Below are positions 1-7,293 of a stretch of DNA of 25,617 nucleotides, one piece after another (within the stretch, counting starts at the first letter, position 1; every line of letters begins with the position of its first letter). A model generated the notes under the pieces. It saw only the letters and a list, made by a program, of their open reading frames with translations, ran no database searches and was not told the origin of the DNA. Location of the stretch: assembly GCA_016840385.1 (NCBI GenBank), contig JAEOSL010000045.1:1-25617 (forward strand), given 5' to 3'. Origin of the DNA: Candidatus Thorarchaeota archaeon (GTDB taxonomy: Archaea; Asgardarchaeota; Thorarchaeia; Thorarchaeales; Thorarchaeaceae). The position numbers were made by a program, and so were the translations under genes.

Positions 1-200
1 GGCATCCCAGCATAAACAGGAGGGGCGTATGTTCCTGCCTTTTCAATCGAGATCAAAGCATTCTTCACACCAATCTCTAAGGGACAATTTCCCGCCACCA
101 CTGTAATTGCTTCTACTCTAATTGATGGTTCCCTCAATATCATCAACAATGCTGCAACATCATCTGATGCAGTATCTGTGTCGACTAGGAAATGTTTCAT
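1..200 (-). CDS. Inosine-uridine preferring nucleoside hydrolase, N-terminal part (cut by window edge)
   Basis: The reverse strand from the ATG at 200 translates without a stop to the window edge (66 residues). It opens with MKHFLVDTDTASDDVAALL, which carries the DxDxxxDD calcium-binding signature of the inosine-uridine nucleoside hydrolase family, and continues with a VAGN motif near residue 40, also typical of the family's N-terminus. Members hydrolyse the N-glycosidic bond of ribonucleosides to free base plus ribose for salvage. A GGGAG Shine-Dalgarno lies at 211-207, six bases before the ATG, which fixes the start. Roughly 240 residues should lie outside the window. An adenosine deaminase at 10147-11175 is another nucleoside-salvage enzyme but is not in the same operon. 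Substrate preference cannot be judged from this fragment. Confidence 0.85.
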   Translation of the reverse strand, partial: MKHFLVDTDTASDDVAALLMILREPSIRVEAITVVAGNCPLEIGVKNALISIEKAGTYAPPVYAGM

Positions 201-272
201 GAACAGCTCCCTTCTTATCTACAATTCATCGGATTCATAAACATTTCCAGAATCTGATAATCCCGAATGTAA

Positions 273-1088
273 TCAAGGAGGACCTTTTGTGATTATTTCA
301 AGGTACTTGTCAAAATCATATCCCATCCTGACTTCAAGATACCAGGTGACACCACAAGCTTTGGATTCATCAATCCATGAGTCTTTTTCAGGATCACCAG
401 TAGATTGCCCAATAATGACCATGTCATAGTCTTTCATGGATTTTCGATGCTTCTTGACATAATTCGCTACATCTGAGTAGTCATCCAGTTCCATGTTTCC
501 ATCTATCCCCAGTGGAAACACACCTTCGTATCTTGCTGCTCTTCGGAATGGAGCTTTTATTGGCCACGTTCCTGCACACCATATTGGTACACGTGGTTGC
601 TGAATTGGGCGAGGATTGAATGTGACCTCATGAATATTGTAGTGCTTCCCAGAAAATGAAAATGGTTTACCCGACCAAAGACCCTCAAGAATAGCCAAAG
701 ACTCGTCTAGGTGCTCCGCCCTCTCCTTTACACTTATCTCTTCACCAAACCATCCGAAATCAAAATTTGAATGACCTCCTGACCCAACTCCCAGTATGAA
801 CCGTCCATTTGAAAGGTGGTCAATGGTTGTGACCTCTCTTGCAACCTTCTCAGGTCGCCGTCGTGGTAGAGGAGTTACCGTTGTCCCAATTTTAATGATT
901 TCAGTTTGCGCTGCAATGGCTGCAAGTGTTATCCACGGATCTGCAATCAATTTATCCTTACCTGCATAGTTGTGGTCCCACATAAAGAAACCATCCCACC
1001 CTGCTTTTTCTGCGGCAACTGCAAGTTCAACAAATTTCTTTGGGTTTCCTTGAAATGCCCAGTTGGATATGTAAATTCCATATTTCAT
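273..1088 (-). CDS. LLM-class flavin/F420-dependent oxidoreductase
   Basis: This 271-residue protein is a TIM-barrel luciferase-like monooxygenase family member. Support: the N-terminal beta strand MKYGIYISNW, the WDGFFMWDHN segment around residue 30-40, TTVTPLPRRRPEKVAREVTT (common in F420-dependent LLM enzymes), and LGVGSGG followed by a Phe/Gly-rich loop. In archaea this family usually uses reduced F420 or FMN, but the substrate here is unknown. The open frame extends to 1121, but the upstream residues do not look like the family, so I start at the ATG at 1088; the adjacent ATG at 1091 is equally possible. There is no strong Shine-Dalgarno. The length is slightly short for the family (about 280-340). 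It follows the nucleoside hydrolase's start by 72 bases on the same strand and could be co-transcribed with it. Confidence 0.85.
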   Translation of the reverse strand: MKYGIYISNWAFQGNPKKFVELAVAAEKAGWDGFFMWDHNYAGKDKLIADPWITLAAIAAQTEIIKIGTTVTPLPRRRPEKVAREVTTIDHLSNGRFILGVGSGGHSNFDFGWFGEEISVKERAEHLDESLAILEGLWSGKPFSFSGKHYNIHEVTFNPRPIQQPRVPIWCAGTWPIKAPFRRAARYEGVFPLGIDGNMELDDYSDVANYVKKHRKSMKDYDMVIIGQSTGDPEKDSWIDESKACGVTWYLEVRMGYDFDKYLEIITKGPP

Positions 1089-1129
1089 CATGTAACACCG
1101 ACAGATTTCATGAATAGCCAAGTAATATC

Positions 1130-1231
1130 ATGTTCACTCTAGGTTTCCGAGTGTTCGTACTTCTCAATAATTCGTCACTCAATCCTTCAAAGAAACAGGA
1201 GTTCCTGGATCGACACAGGTACACTCTGTAG
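1130..1231 (+). CDS. Possible 33-residue ORF ending in the repeated KKQEFLD..HRYTL tail
   Basis: An ATG at 1130 opens a 33-codon frame that ends at TAG 1231 and whose last 16 codons are copy 1 of the intergenic repeat. The predicted N-terminal half, MFTLGFRVFVLLNNSSL, has no recognisable domain and no Shine-Dalgarno precedes it. The other two repeat copies are open in the same frame but have no start codon, so this may be a relic 3' end of a longer gene that picked up an ATG by chance. It is listed because the tail itself shows protein-level conservation. Confidence 0.2.
   Translation: MFTLGFRVFVLLNNSSLNPSKKQEFLDRHRYTL
1181..1231 (+). repeat. 51-bp intergenic repeat, copy 1 (peptide-coding)
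   Basis: It shares 17 consecutive codons with copies at 2268-2318 and 6551-6601. Here they read N-P-S-K-K-Q-E-F-L-D-R-H-R-Y-T-L-stop (TAG). Similarity to copy 2 continues about 10 bases upstream (Ser-Ser codons before N-P). It lies between two minus-strand genes, antisense to both. Confidence 0.85.
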
Positions 1232-1250
1232 TACGTGATAATCGAATAGA

Positions 1251-2153
1251 TCATTCCGCATGAACTCTAAATCTAGAGAGGTTTCTCGTTCTGGATTTCT
1301 GGTAGAGGACATAGACAAATGAAATTGGCCCCAACGCTAGAAGTGGTGCGACAATCACTGCTAAAACCGGAGTTAGAAAGATTAGAATGGAGAATCCTCC
1401 TTCTGGTGGGGATTGAAGAACAAAGTTGTACCACTCAATAGTCTGTAGAATAGTGAAGAAGTATGCTACAACTGTCGAGATACCTGCGAATCCCTTCAGT
1501 ATTTTCAGATACCAGTTACCAACTCCCTCTGTTTCAGAAATCGCGTTACTTTTCTTCTCAGACTCTCGGACCAGTCCTATATCTTGCATTATCCAAATTG
1601 GCACAAAGAAAATCAATACGAAGCATGATAACAACAAGAGAATGAACAGTAGTGAGAGACTAACAAGAATTGTCTGTGCTTCTACGGCGAGGCCCGCGAA
1701 ACTCTCTGTTACAACAATTAGATTTGCAACACTTGCAATGTTTGAAATGGAATATGAAAGACCTAACGCTGTAAACGCAGGAACTAACATCCTTCGGATT
1801 TGACTACCTGTACTATCTATGGGTTCTATCTCTTGTAGATAATATCTGGAATTCCGCCCAACAAAGGTTCTGTGTAATTTCAATAGGAATCCGGAAATGC
1901 TTGGTGAAATGAAGTAAAGAATCAGTCCGATGATTCCTGAAAAAATATACAACCAGATGAAGTCAATAAGAATATCTCCAGGAAGCAATCTGTAGATACC
2001 TAGTTCTTGATCAAAAGGGAATGCTCCCAGATAGGTGAATGAAACTACAACGATAATTGTTGTAAAGACGATGATTTGGATCAGAATGATTGCTTTCCAT
2101 GATGTGTTTGACTCGTGGCTATCCATTTGATTCTGCTCTTCATTTGTAGTCAT
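1251..2153 (-). CDS. Polytopic membrane protein of unknown function
   Basis: A 300-residue integral membrane protein with about six predicted helices: residues ~20-44, ~62-88, ~122-148, ~160-190, ~213-238 and ~255-285. The short N-terminus is acidic and polar, and the C-terminal tail is basic, so the tail probably faces the cytoplasm. I recognise no family motif or catalytic residues. The start at 2153 is supported by an AAGGAG Shine-Dalgarno at 2167-2162, eight bases upstream. The gene is bracketed by two copies of the 51-bp repeat (1181-1231 and 2268-2318), which suggests it lies in a variable or rearranging part of the chromosome. It diverges from the large surface-protein gene. Confidence 0.75.
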   Translation of the reverse strand: MTTNEEQNQMDSHESNTSWKAIILIQIIVFTTIIVVVSFTYLGAFPFDQELGIYRLLPGDILIDFIWLYIFSGIIGLILYFISPSISGFLLKLHRTFVGRNSRYYLQEIEPIDSTGSQIRRMLVPAFTALGLSYSISNIASVANLIVVTESFAGLAVEAQTILVSLSLLFILLLLSCFVLIFFVPIWIMQDIGLVRESEKKSNAISETEGVGNWYLKILKGFAGISTVVAYFFTILQTIEWYNFVLQSPPEGGFSILIFLTPVLAVIVAPLLALGPISFVYVLYQKSRTRNLSRFRVHAE

Positions 2154-2267
2154 AAGAAGAACTCCTTCTAGATTCGTACATTGTGGTAAAAGAGATTTAT
2201 TCTCTTCTAGTATCTAGCTAAATATACGTTAATCAAGTGAAGTTATCTCCAATCACTTTCTTCATTC

Positions 2268-2318
2268 AATCCTGCGAAGAAACAGGAATTCCTTGATATG
2301 CACAGGTACACTCTGTGA
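2268..2318 (+). repeat. 51-bp intergenic repeat, copy 2 (peptide-coding)
   Basis: It reads N-P-A-K-K-Q-E-F-L-D-M-H-R-Y-T-L-stop (TGA). The frame is open upstream only to a TGA at 2238-2240 and has no ATG, so it is not a complete gene. The second half forms a perfect 5-bp hairpin, CACAG-gtacact-CTGTG. It lies 182 bases before the surface-protein start. Confidence 0.85.
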
Positions 2319-2390
2319 CAAGCTTATAGTGGAAATCTCCGAGCTTGGTCTGCCTGCACTGATTAATAAGGACGCAGTGCTATAGTTTGG

Positions 2391-2425
2391 GGTGTGTTGC
2401 GAGGGAGATTGATTACAACACAACC
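2391..2425. promoter_or_regulatory. Imperfect inverted repeat upstream of the surface-protein gene
   Basis: GGTGTGTTG at 2391-2399 pairs with CAACACAACC at 2416-2425 (one bulged base), leaving a loop of about 16 bases. A TATA-like GCTATAGTTT lies just upstream at 2378-2387, so the repeat spans the expected transcription start. It may be a regulator site or an early leader hairpin. The rest of the 2154-2499 gap holds repeat copy 2, a second TATA-like GATTAATAAG near 2361 and the Shine-Dalgarno. Confidence 0.3.
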
Positions 2426-2482
2426 ACTTCGACACCATCCAACTGGACTTGCATGAACTGCCCTCGACAGCGTTCGTCGCAG

Positions 2483-2489
2483 CGGAGGA
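2483..2489 (+). promoter_or_regulatory. Shine-Dalgarno GGAGGAG deciding the start at 2500
   Basis: GGAGGAG ends ten bases before ATG 2500. It argues against the in-frame ATG at 2449, which would put 17 extra residues before an otherwise standard signal peptide. Confidence 0.7.
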
Positions 2490-2499
2490 GCGAGTATTC

Positions 2500-5400
2500 A
2501 TGCGTGGTAAGGATGGAGTGCGGTGGGATTTTGTACTATTAGTAATGTTCCTGTTCCTTTGTTGTGTTTCTTCTACGGCTGATTTAGAGGGCTCAGTAGA
2601 TCATTCGGGATTTTCTGATATAAGGGGTAATGAAAAGGTAAACCAGAATGCTGGTACGCCTCATGGCCCTATTGCAATAGATGGGGACATAGACTTCAAT
2701 GATACTGCTTTCGCAGAGGGGTGGCCGGGGAATGGAACGGCTCAAAATCCGTATATAATCAACGGTCTTGATATCGACCTTGGTGGAACGGCGGTTCACG
2801 GTATCAGCATCAGCAACACTTTAGCAAATTTCACAATTCAAAATTGCAATATCACAGGAGTCAGTTCCCCAGCATATGGAATCTATCTAAACAATGTCTA
2901 CTTTGGTAAGATATTGGACAATATCTTCGACAACAATAATCTCAACATCTACATCTGGTCTAGTCACTATCTTTTGGTAAAGAATAACACCTGTCCCAAT
3001 AGTGTGTATAGTATCAGTCTTCGTCAAGGATCATCCTACAATGTCATTACTGACAACGACTGTTCGAATAACACCAACAGGGGAATTAATCTCGAGAGTA
3101 GCTCGCATCATAACAATGTGACCAAAAACACCAGTAATGACAATATCTTTGGAATTGTTCTCTATCAGGTCACGGCAAATATAGTGAAAAATAACACGTT
3201 CATCAACAATGTCAATGATGGAATCCACGTGAACAACGCAGGTTCCAACGTCTTCACCAATAACACATGCAATGATAACGGACAGGGAATCTACTTCTTT
3301 GGTGGAGCGAGTGGAAATAGCATTCTGTGGAATTCTTTTTCAGACAACTCGGTAGTCAATGCTCAAGATTCTGGGGGTGGCAATGTCTTCGACTACAACT
3401 ATTGGTCTGACTATGTTGGTGAAGACATCAATGATGATTTTGTAGGTGACACGCCTTATTCGATTAGTGGTACCGCAGTCAATCAGGATTCTCATCCTCG
3501 GTTGTTACTATTTCGATGGTCAGAGATTATTGTCAACCAACATATTCAGTATGGACTACCTTTCAGATACGATTTGAATGTATCATCCTTCTATGGTGTC
3601 GATTATTGGTGGATGAATGATACCACGAATTTCCAAATTGACCAAAATGGTATAATAACAAACGCCACAAAATTGTCTCTAGGAACATATGGTGTTCGTG
3701 TCCTTGTGAATGACACAACTGGTGCCGTTCTCAACGAAGAATTTTCAGTGAGCATATCAAACCTACATGATCCAATCGTGATTGATAGTGATGCAAACTT
3801 CACAGCTACTGCATCTGCAGAAGGTTGGCCTGGTGACGGTTCACCGGATACTCCGTTCATCATTGATAGCCTGGTAATTGATCGTTTTGGAGGTGCTGGT
3901 CACTGCATCAATATCAGCAATACTCTCGTTAACTTTGTGATCAAAAACTGTTTCCTCATGGGTGCAGATGTAGACGCTGGCTCTGGAATTTTCTTGTCAG
4001 GTGTTCAGAATGGGGAGCTCATCAACAACACCATCACCAGTAACATATTTGGTATCTACCTCGGTTGGTCTAGTTCCAACATAGTGGCGAACAACACCTG
4101 TAATAGCAACAGCAATGGAATCTACCTCATTTCTTCCAATTCCAACACAGTGGCGAACAACACCTGCAATAGCAACACCAATGGCATCTACATCGATGTT
4201 AGCAGCTCTAACAATGAAGTGACTAACAACTACTGTAGGAACAACGAATGGGGCATCTACATCGGATACACAAATATCAATACTGTGACCAATAACACCT
4301 GCAATAACAACAACGATCGGGGTATGTTCTTTGAACACGCTCATGGCAATACCGTTGCCAATAACACCTGCAACAACAACATGTACGGTATTTTTCTAAG
4401 ATCTGCTGACGACAGTACAATTGTCTACAACACCTGCGGCAACAACACTTACGGGATTTTCAATAATAGAGGAGATGACAACACTGTGACCAATTGCTCC
4501 TTCAATGACAACAGCTATGGCATCTACTTTGAGGGAGATCCACACAGCAATGATATCTTGTGGAATGTCTTTGCATTTAACTCATTGATGAACGGTGTGG
4601 ATCAAGGAATGCTTAATGTCTTCGATTACAACTACTGGTCAGACTATTCTGGTTATGATGCTGATGGGAATGGGATTGGTGACACGTCTTATTCATTTCC
4701 CGGAAATCAAGATCAACATCCACTCATGACTCCTCCAGGTACACCACTCTCTTGGCTGGAATTACCTGTTGACCAGGTGATAGAAATTGGTGAACCGTTT
4801 GGATATGACCTGAATGCCTCAGTCTATGGTGGTCTGGATTATTGGTGGATCAATGACACCACGAATTTTGCTATCGACCAATCTGGAGTCGTGACAAACA
4901 GCACATCTTTGCCAATAGACGATTACGGACTTCTTGTTTCTGTTAATGATACTTCAGGCTATGTACTCTCAGGAACCTTCACTGTTACCATTGGTGATTC
5001 GACGCCCCCAGCCTGGTTGGAATTGCCTACCCCTCAAATTCTTGAGGTTGGTTCCGATTTTCATTACAATCTAAATGCATCAGATGATTCAGGACTAGAT
5101 ACATGGTGGATTAATGACACTCTGCAATTTGTCATTGACATGAGTGGTATTGTTATCAATTCTACATCTCTGTCTGTTGGAACTTATGGACTGCATGTAT
5201 GGGTCAACGATACGTTTGGCAATGTCTTGGATGCAACTTTCGATGTGATTTTTGAAGACACAACTGGACCATCATGGGTAACTGGACTCATGGACCAGGA
5301 AATGGAAGAGGGCGCTCATTTCATCTACGCATTGGATGCTTATGATCTCTCTGAGTTACATTTGTGGTGGATCAATGACACCGCCCATTTTGCAGTAGAT

Positions 5401-6501
5401 GAATTCGGTGTTGTGTCAAACATTACACCACTATCAGATGGGATTTACCCCTGCAGGGTATGGGTGAATGACACATCAGGCAATACGCTGACGGGAGTAT
5501 TCACATTGACTGTTCATGCTGCCTCACCTCCTATATGGACTAGTGCTCTAATAGACCAGGTGGTGGAATTTGGAGAGGGATTTGTCTATGACATAGATGT
5601 GACGGATGCATCAAGTATTGATTCATGGTGGCTGAACGATACGACCTATTTCACAATAGACCAAGATGGGACAATCACGAATTCCACTCATTTAGTAGTC
5701 GGAACTTATAGTCTATTGATCTCAGTGAGCGATATCGTGGGCTATATTCAGAGTGGTGAAATCACAATTACGGTTGAAGACACAACATCTCCAAGCTGGG
5801 TTCAGACACCAGTAGGTCAGATTGTGGAATACGGTGAGTACTTGAGCTATGACTTGAATTTCACTGACCTATCAGGAATAGGCGAGTGGTTGGTAGATGA
5901 TACCACTAGGTTTTCCATTGACTGGACAGGTCGGATTCGTTCTCTTGAAATACTCGATGTAGGTACATATGGTCTTCAGATTTTCATTAGTGATATCTAT
6001 GACAATACACTGATAGCTGGTATAGTCATTGAAGTTGTTGATACAACTCCTCCTGAGTGGCTCACTTCTATGACTGACCAATATCTAGAGTACGGCGAAT
6101 CCTTCGAGTATCAGCTATCTGCATATGATCTCTCAGGTATTGACCACTGGAGTATCGATGATACCACGAACTTCGAGATAGACACATTAGGACTCATTAC
6201 CAGCTTAGGTCTTCTTGACATAGGATCGTATGATTTGAGAATCACAGTTGCGGATCCTTACGGAAACGAACTATCAGAAGTAATCACAATCCACGTGACT
6301 TCTGAAACCACTACAACCACCACAACTACTACGACAACTACAACAACGACTACCAATACAACAACAACTACTACCACTACCACGACTACCAGTACGACGG
6401 TTGATGAAATGGACCCGCTCCTTGTACTTGGTCTGGTAGCAGGAATCGGAGGTGTAGCAGTAGTAGTCATTGTCATCGTGTTTCTAAAGAAGAAATCTTG
6501 A
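2500..6501 (+). CDS. Large membrane-anchored surface protein: two NosD-type beta-helix modules, seven Ig/cadherin-like repeats, Thr-rich stalk
   Basis: 1333 residues. A signal peptide (about residues 1-27: basic start, hydrophobic core FVLLVMFLFLCC) is followed by two right-handed parallel beta-helix modules at ~56-335 and ~424-745. Both open with a matching segment (I-D-x-D-x-x-F, A-E-G-W-P-G-x-G, NISNT-type strand) and close with a DYNYWSDY segment and Asp-rich, calcium-site-like loop. One Ig/cadherin-like repeat follows the first helix (~337-422). Six tandem repeats of 84-88 residues follow the second (~750-1268), with recurring WW(I/L)NDTT, F.ID..G, GTYGL and V.VNDTSG. A 31-residue Thr stalk, a membrane helix (~1306-1329) and a KKK tail end the protein. 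It is probably displayed outside the cell, anchored at the C-terminus. N-x-T/S sequons are very frequent, so heavy N-glycosylation is likely. Adhesion, envelope or glycan binding are all possible; no catalytic residues were identified. Confidence 0.9.
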   Translation: MRGKDGVRWDFVLLVMFLFLCCVSSTADLEGSVDHSGFSDIRGNEKVNQNAGTPHGPIAIDGDIDFNDTAFAEGWPGNGTAQNPYIINGLDIDLGGTAVHGISISNTLANFTIQNCNITGVSSPAYGIYLNNVYFGKILDNIFDNNNLNIYIWSSHYLLVKNNTCPNSVYSISLRQGSSYNVITDNDCSNNTNRGINLESSSHHNNVTKNTSNDNIFGIVLYQVTANIVKNNTFINNVNDGIHVNNAGSNVFTNNTCNDNGQGIYFFGGASGNSILWNSFSDNSVVNAQDSGGGNVFDYNYWSDYVGEDINDDFVGDTPYSISGTAVNQDSHPRLLLFRWSEIIVNQHIQYGLPFRYDLNVSSFYGVDYWWMNDTTNFQIDQNGIITNATKLSLGTYGVRVLVNDTTGAVLNEEFSVSISNLHDPIVIDSDANFTATASAEGWPGDGSPDTPFIIDSLVIDRFGGAGHCINISNTLVNFVIKNCFLMGADVDAGSGIFLSGVQNGELINNTITSNIFGIYLGWSSSNIVANNTCNSNSNGIYLISSNSNTVANNTCNSNTNGIYIDVSSSNNEVTNNYCRNNEWGIYIGYTNINTVTNNTCNNNNDRGMFFEHAHGNTVANNTCNNNMYGIFLRSADDSTIVYNTCGNNTYGIFNNRGDDNTVTNCSFNDNSYGIYFEGDPHSNDILWNVFAFNSLMNGVDQGMLNVFDYNYWSDYSGYDADGNGIGDTSYSFPGNQDQHPLMTPPGTPLSWLELPVDQVIEIGEPFGYDLNASVYGGLDYWWINDTTNFAIDQSGVVTNSTSLPIDDYGLLVSVNDTSGYVLSGTFTVTIGDSTPPAWLELPTPQILEVGSDFHYNLNASDDSGLDTWWINDTLQFVIDMSGIVINSTSLSVGTYGLHVWVNDTFGNVLDATFDVIFEDTTGPSWVTGLMDQEMEEGAHFIYALDAYDLSELHLWWINDTAHFAVDEFGVVSNITPLSDGIYPCRVWVNDTSGNTLTGVFTLTVHAASPPIWTSALIDQVVEFGEGFVYDIDVTDASSIDSWWLNDTTYFTIDQDGTITNSTHLVVGTYSLLISVSDIVGYIQSGEITITVEDTTSPSWVQTPVGQIVEYGEYLSYDLNFTDLSGIGEWLVDDTTRFSIDWTGRIRSLEILDVGTYGLQIFISDIYDNTLIAGIVIEVVDTTPPEWLTSMTDQYLEYGESFEYQLSAYDLSGIDHWSIDDTTNFEIDTLGLITSLGLLDIGSYDLRITVADPYGNELSEVITIHVTSETTTTTTTTTTTTTTTTNTTTTTTTTTTTSTTVDEMDPLLVLGLVAGIGGVAVVVIVIVFLKKKS
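6307..6399 (+). repeat. ACN-codon low-complexity tract encoding a Thr stalk
   Basis: 31 codons encode 29 Thr plus one Asn and one Ser. All four Thr codons are mixed, so this is selected at the protein level and is not a pure microsatellite. Such stalks are usual between surface ectodomains and C-terminal membrane anchors in archaea and are likely O-glycosylated. Confidence 0.9.
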
Positions 6502-6550
6502 ACACAAGAAGTACGCCGCCAACGAACATCTATGATGTTAGAGTGGTTAT

Positions 6551-6601
6551 AATCCTGCAAAGAAGCAGGAGTTTTTAGATGGACACAGGTACACTTTGTA
6601 G
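6551..6601 (+). repeat. 51-bp intergenic repeat, copy 3 (peptide-coding)
   Basis: It reads N-P-A-K-K-Q-E-F-L-D-G-H-R-Y-T-L-stop (TAG). The upstream frame is closed by TAG at 6539-6541 with no start codon. The first half forms a perfect hairpin, TCCTGC-aaagaa-GCAGGA. With copy 2 it brackets the surface-protein gene as a direct repeat. Confidence 0.85.
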
Positions 6602-6651
6602 ATTTTTAGTAACTCTATTTAGGAGGGTTTCAGAAATACAGAGAGTAGACT

Positions 6652-7188
6652 ATGTCGAATTATTCTTCAGAACCAGGCTGTCCGTACTGTGGAACAAGAC
6701 TCACTGGACAAGAGATTGATTACATCCATAGTGGTGCTTCCGTTAGATGTAGAGAATGTGGAACTATCCTTACAAAAGACCAGATTGAGCCATCGAGAGA
6801 AGTCCTGACAGAGCAACCATTCTCTCCTCAAGTTTCGACTACTCCTAGATATCAACCACCACCAAGAAAGAGAACCGGTGCACTTGTCTTCTTCATTGGA
6901 TTCATTGTATTTAGTCTTGGACTATACTCTTGGATATTTTACATCCCCATTTTCGATTTAACCTACTATGGAGAGATATTAGGTGCAATTGCAGTTGTGA
7001 AGGGACTCTCTGATCTAAGGAAAGAAGTATCTAATCCCTCTGCAATTCGAATTATGGCTGTAGGGCTTCTCCTTTGGATTGGTGCATGGATGAGTTGGAT
7101 TATCTATATCCCCGTTTTGACTGAAGGTTTCGTTGGCGAGCTTGGTGGACTAGGTCTGATCATTTTCGGATATTTGAAATCACGATAG
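6652..7188 (+). CDS. Zinc-ribbon membrane protein with an internally duplicated membrane domain
   Basis: 178 residues. The N-terminus is a zinc ribbon with Cys10-x2-Cys13 and Cys33-x2-Cys36 (CPYC, CREC). After a Pro-rich linker (~50-75) there are about four hydrophobic segments in two similar halves: residues ~78-120 and ~130-175 share W(I)xYIP(I/V), then a G-E-(I/L)-x-G stretch. No enzymatic motif is visible. Proteins with a cytosolic zinc ribbon followed by a small membrane domain are common in archaea and mostly uncharacterised. A stop codon (TAG 6646-6648) in frame just before the ATG fixes the start. AGGAGGG at 6621-6627 is too far upstream (25 bases) to be an ideal Shine-Dalgarno. Confidence 0.75.
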   Translation: MSNYSSEPGCPYCGTRLTGQEIDYIHSGASVRCRECGTILTKDQIEPSREVLTEQPFSPQVSTTPRYQPPPRKRTGALVFFIGFIVFSLGLYSWIFYIPIFDLTYYGEILGAIAVVKGLSDLRKEVSNPSAIRIMAVGLLLWIGAWMSWIIYIPVLTEGFVGELGGLGLIIFGYLKSR

Positions 7189-7240
7189 ATGAAAGAACAC
7201 TGGTTCTCGTCACTGTGGATAATCTTTGCATGTTTCCGCT

Positions 7241-7250
7241 TATCTATAAG
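7241..7250 (+). promoter_or_regulatory. TATA-like element for the PLP enzyme gene
   Basis: TATCTATAAG lies about 50 bases before ATG 7294. The expected transcription start (~7272) leaves a leader of about 20 bases that contains the GGAGAG Shine-Dalgarno at 7282-7287. Confidence 0.45.
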
Positions 7251-7293
7251 ATTCAAAGAATACAATTCTCTAATATTGTTTGGAGAGATACTA

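Noticed and set aside
2449..2499. ATG 2449 as start of the surface protein
   Set aside because: The 17 extra residues precede a complete signal peptide, and the strong GGAGGAG lies just before ATG 2500.
3997..4344. Long antisense ORF opposite the second beta-helix
   Set aside because: It mirrors the repeated NNTC codons of the plus-strand gene and has no supporting start signal.
6258..6560. Antisense ORF rich in valine opposite the Thr stalk
   Set aside because: It is simply the complement of the ACN repeat; no start signal and no protein-like composition.
1181..6601. CRISPR-like interpretation of the three repeats
   Set aside because: Only three copies, 1.1 and 4.3 kb apart, with whole genes between them and coding-type variation.
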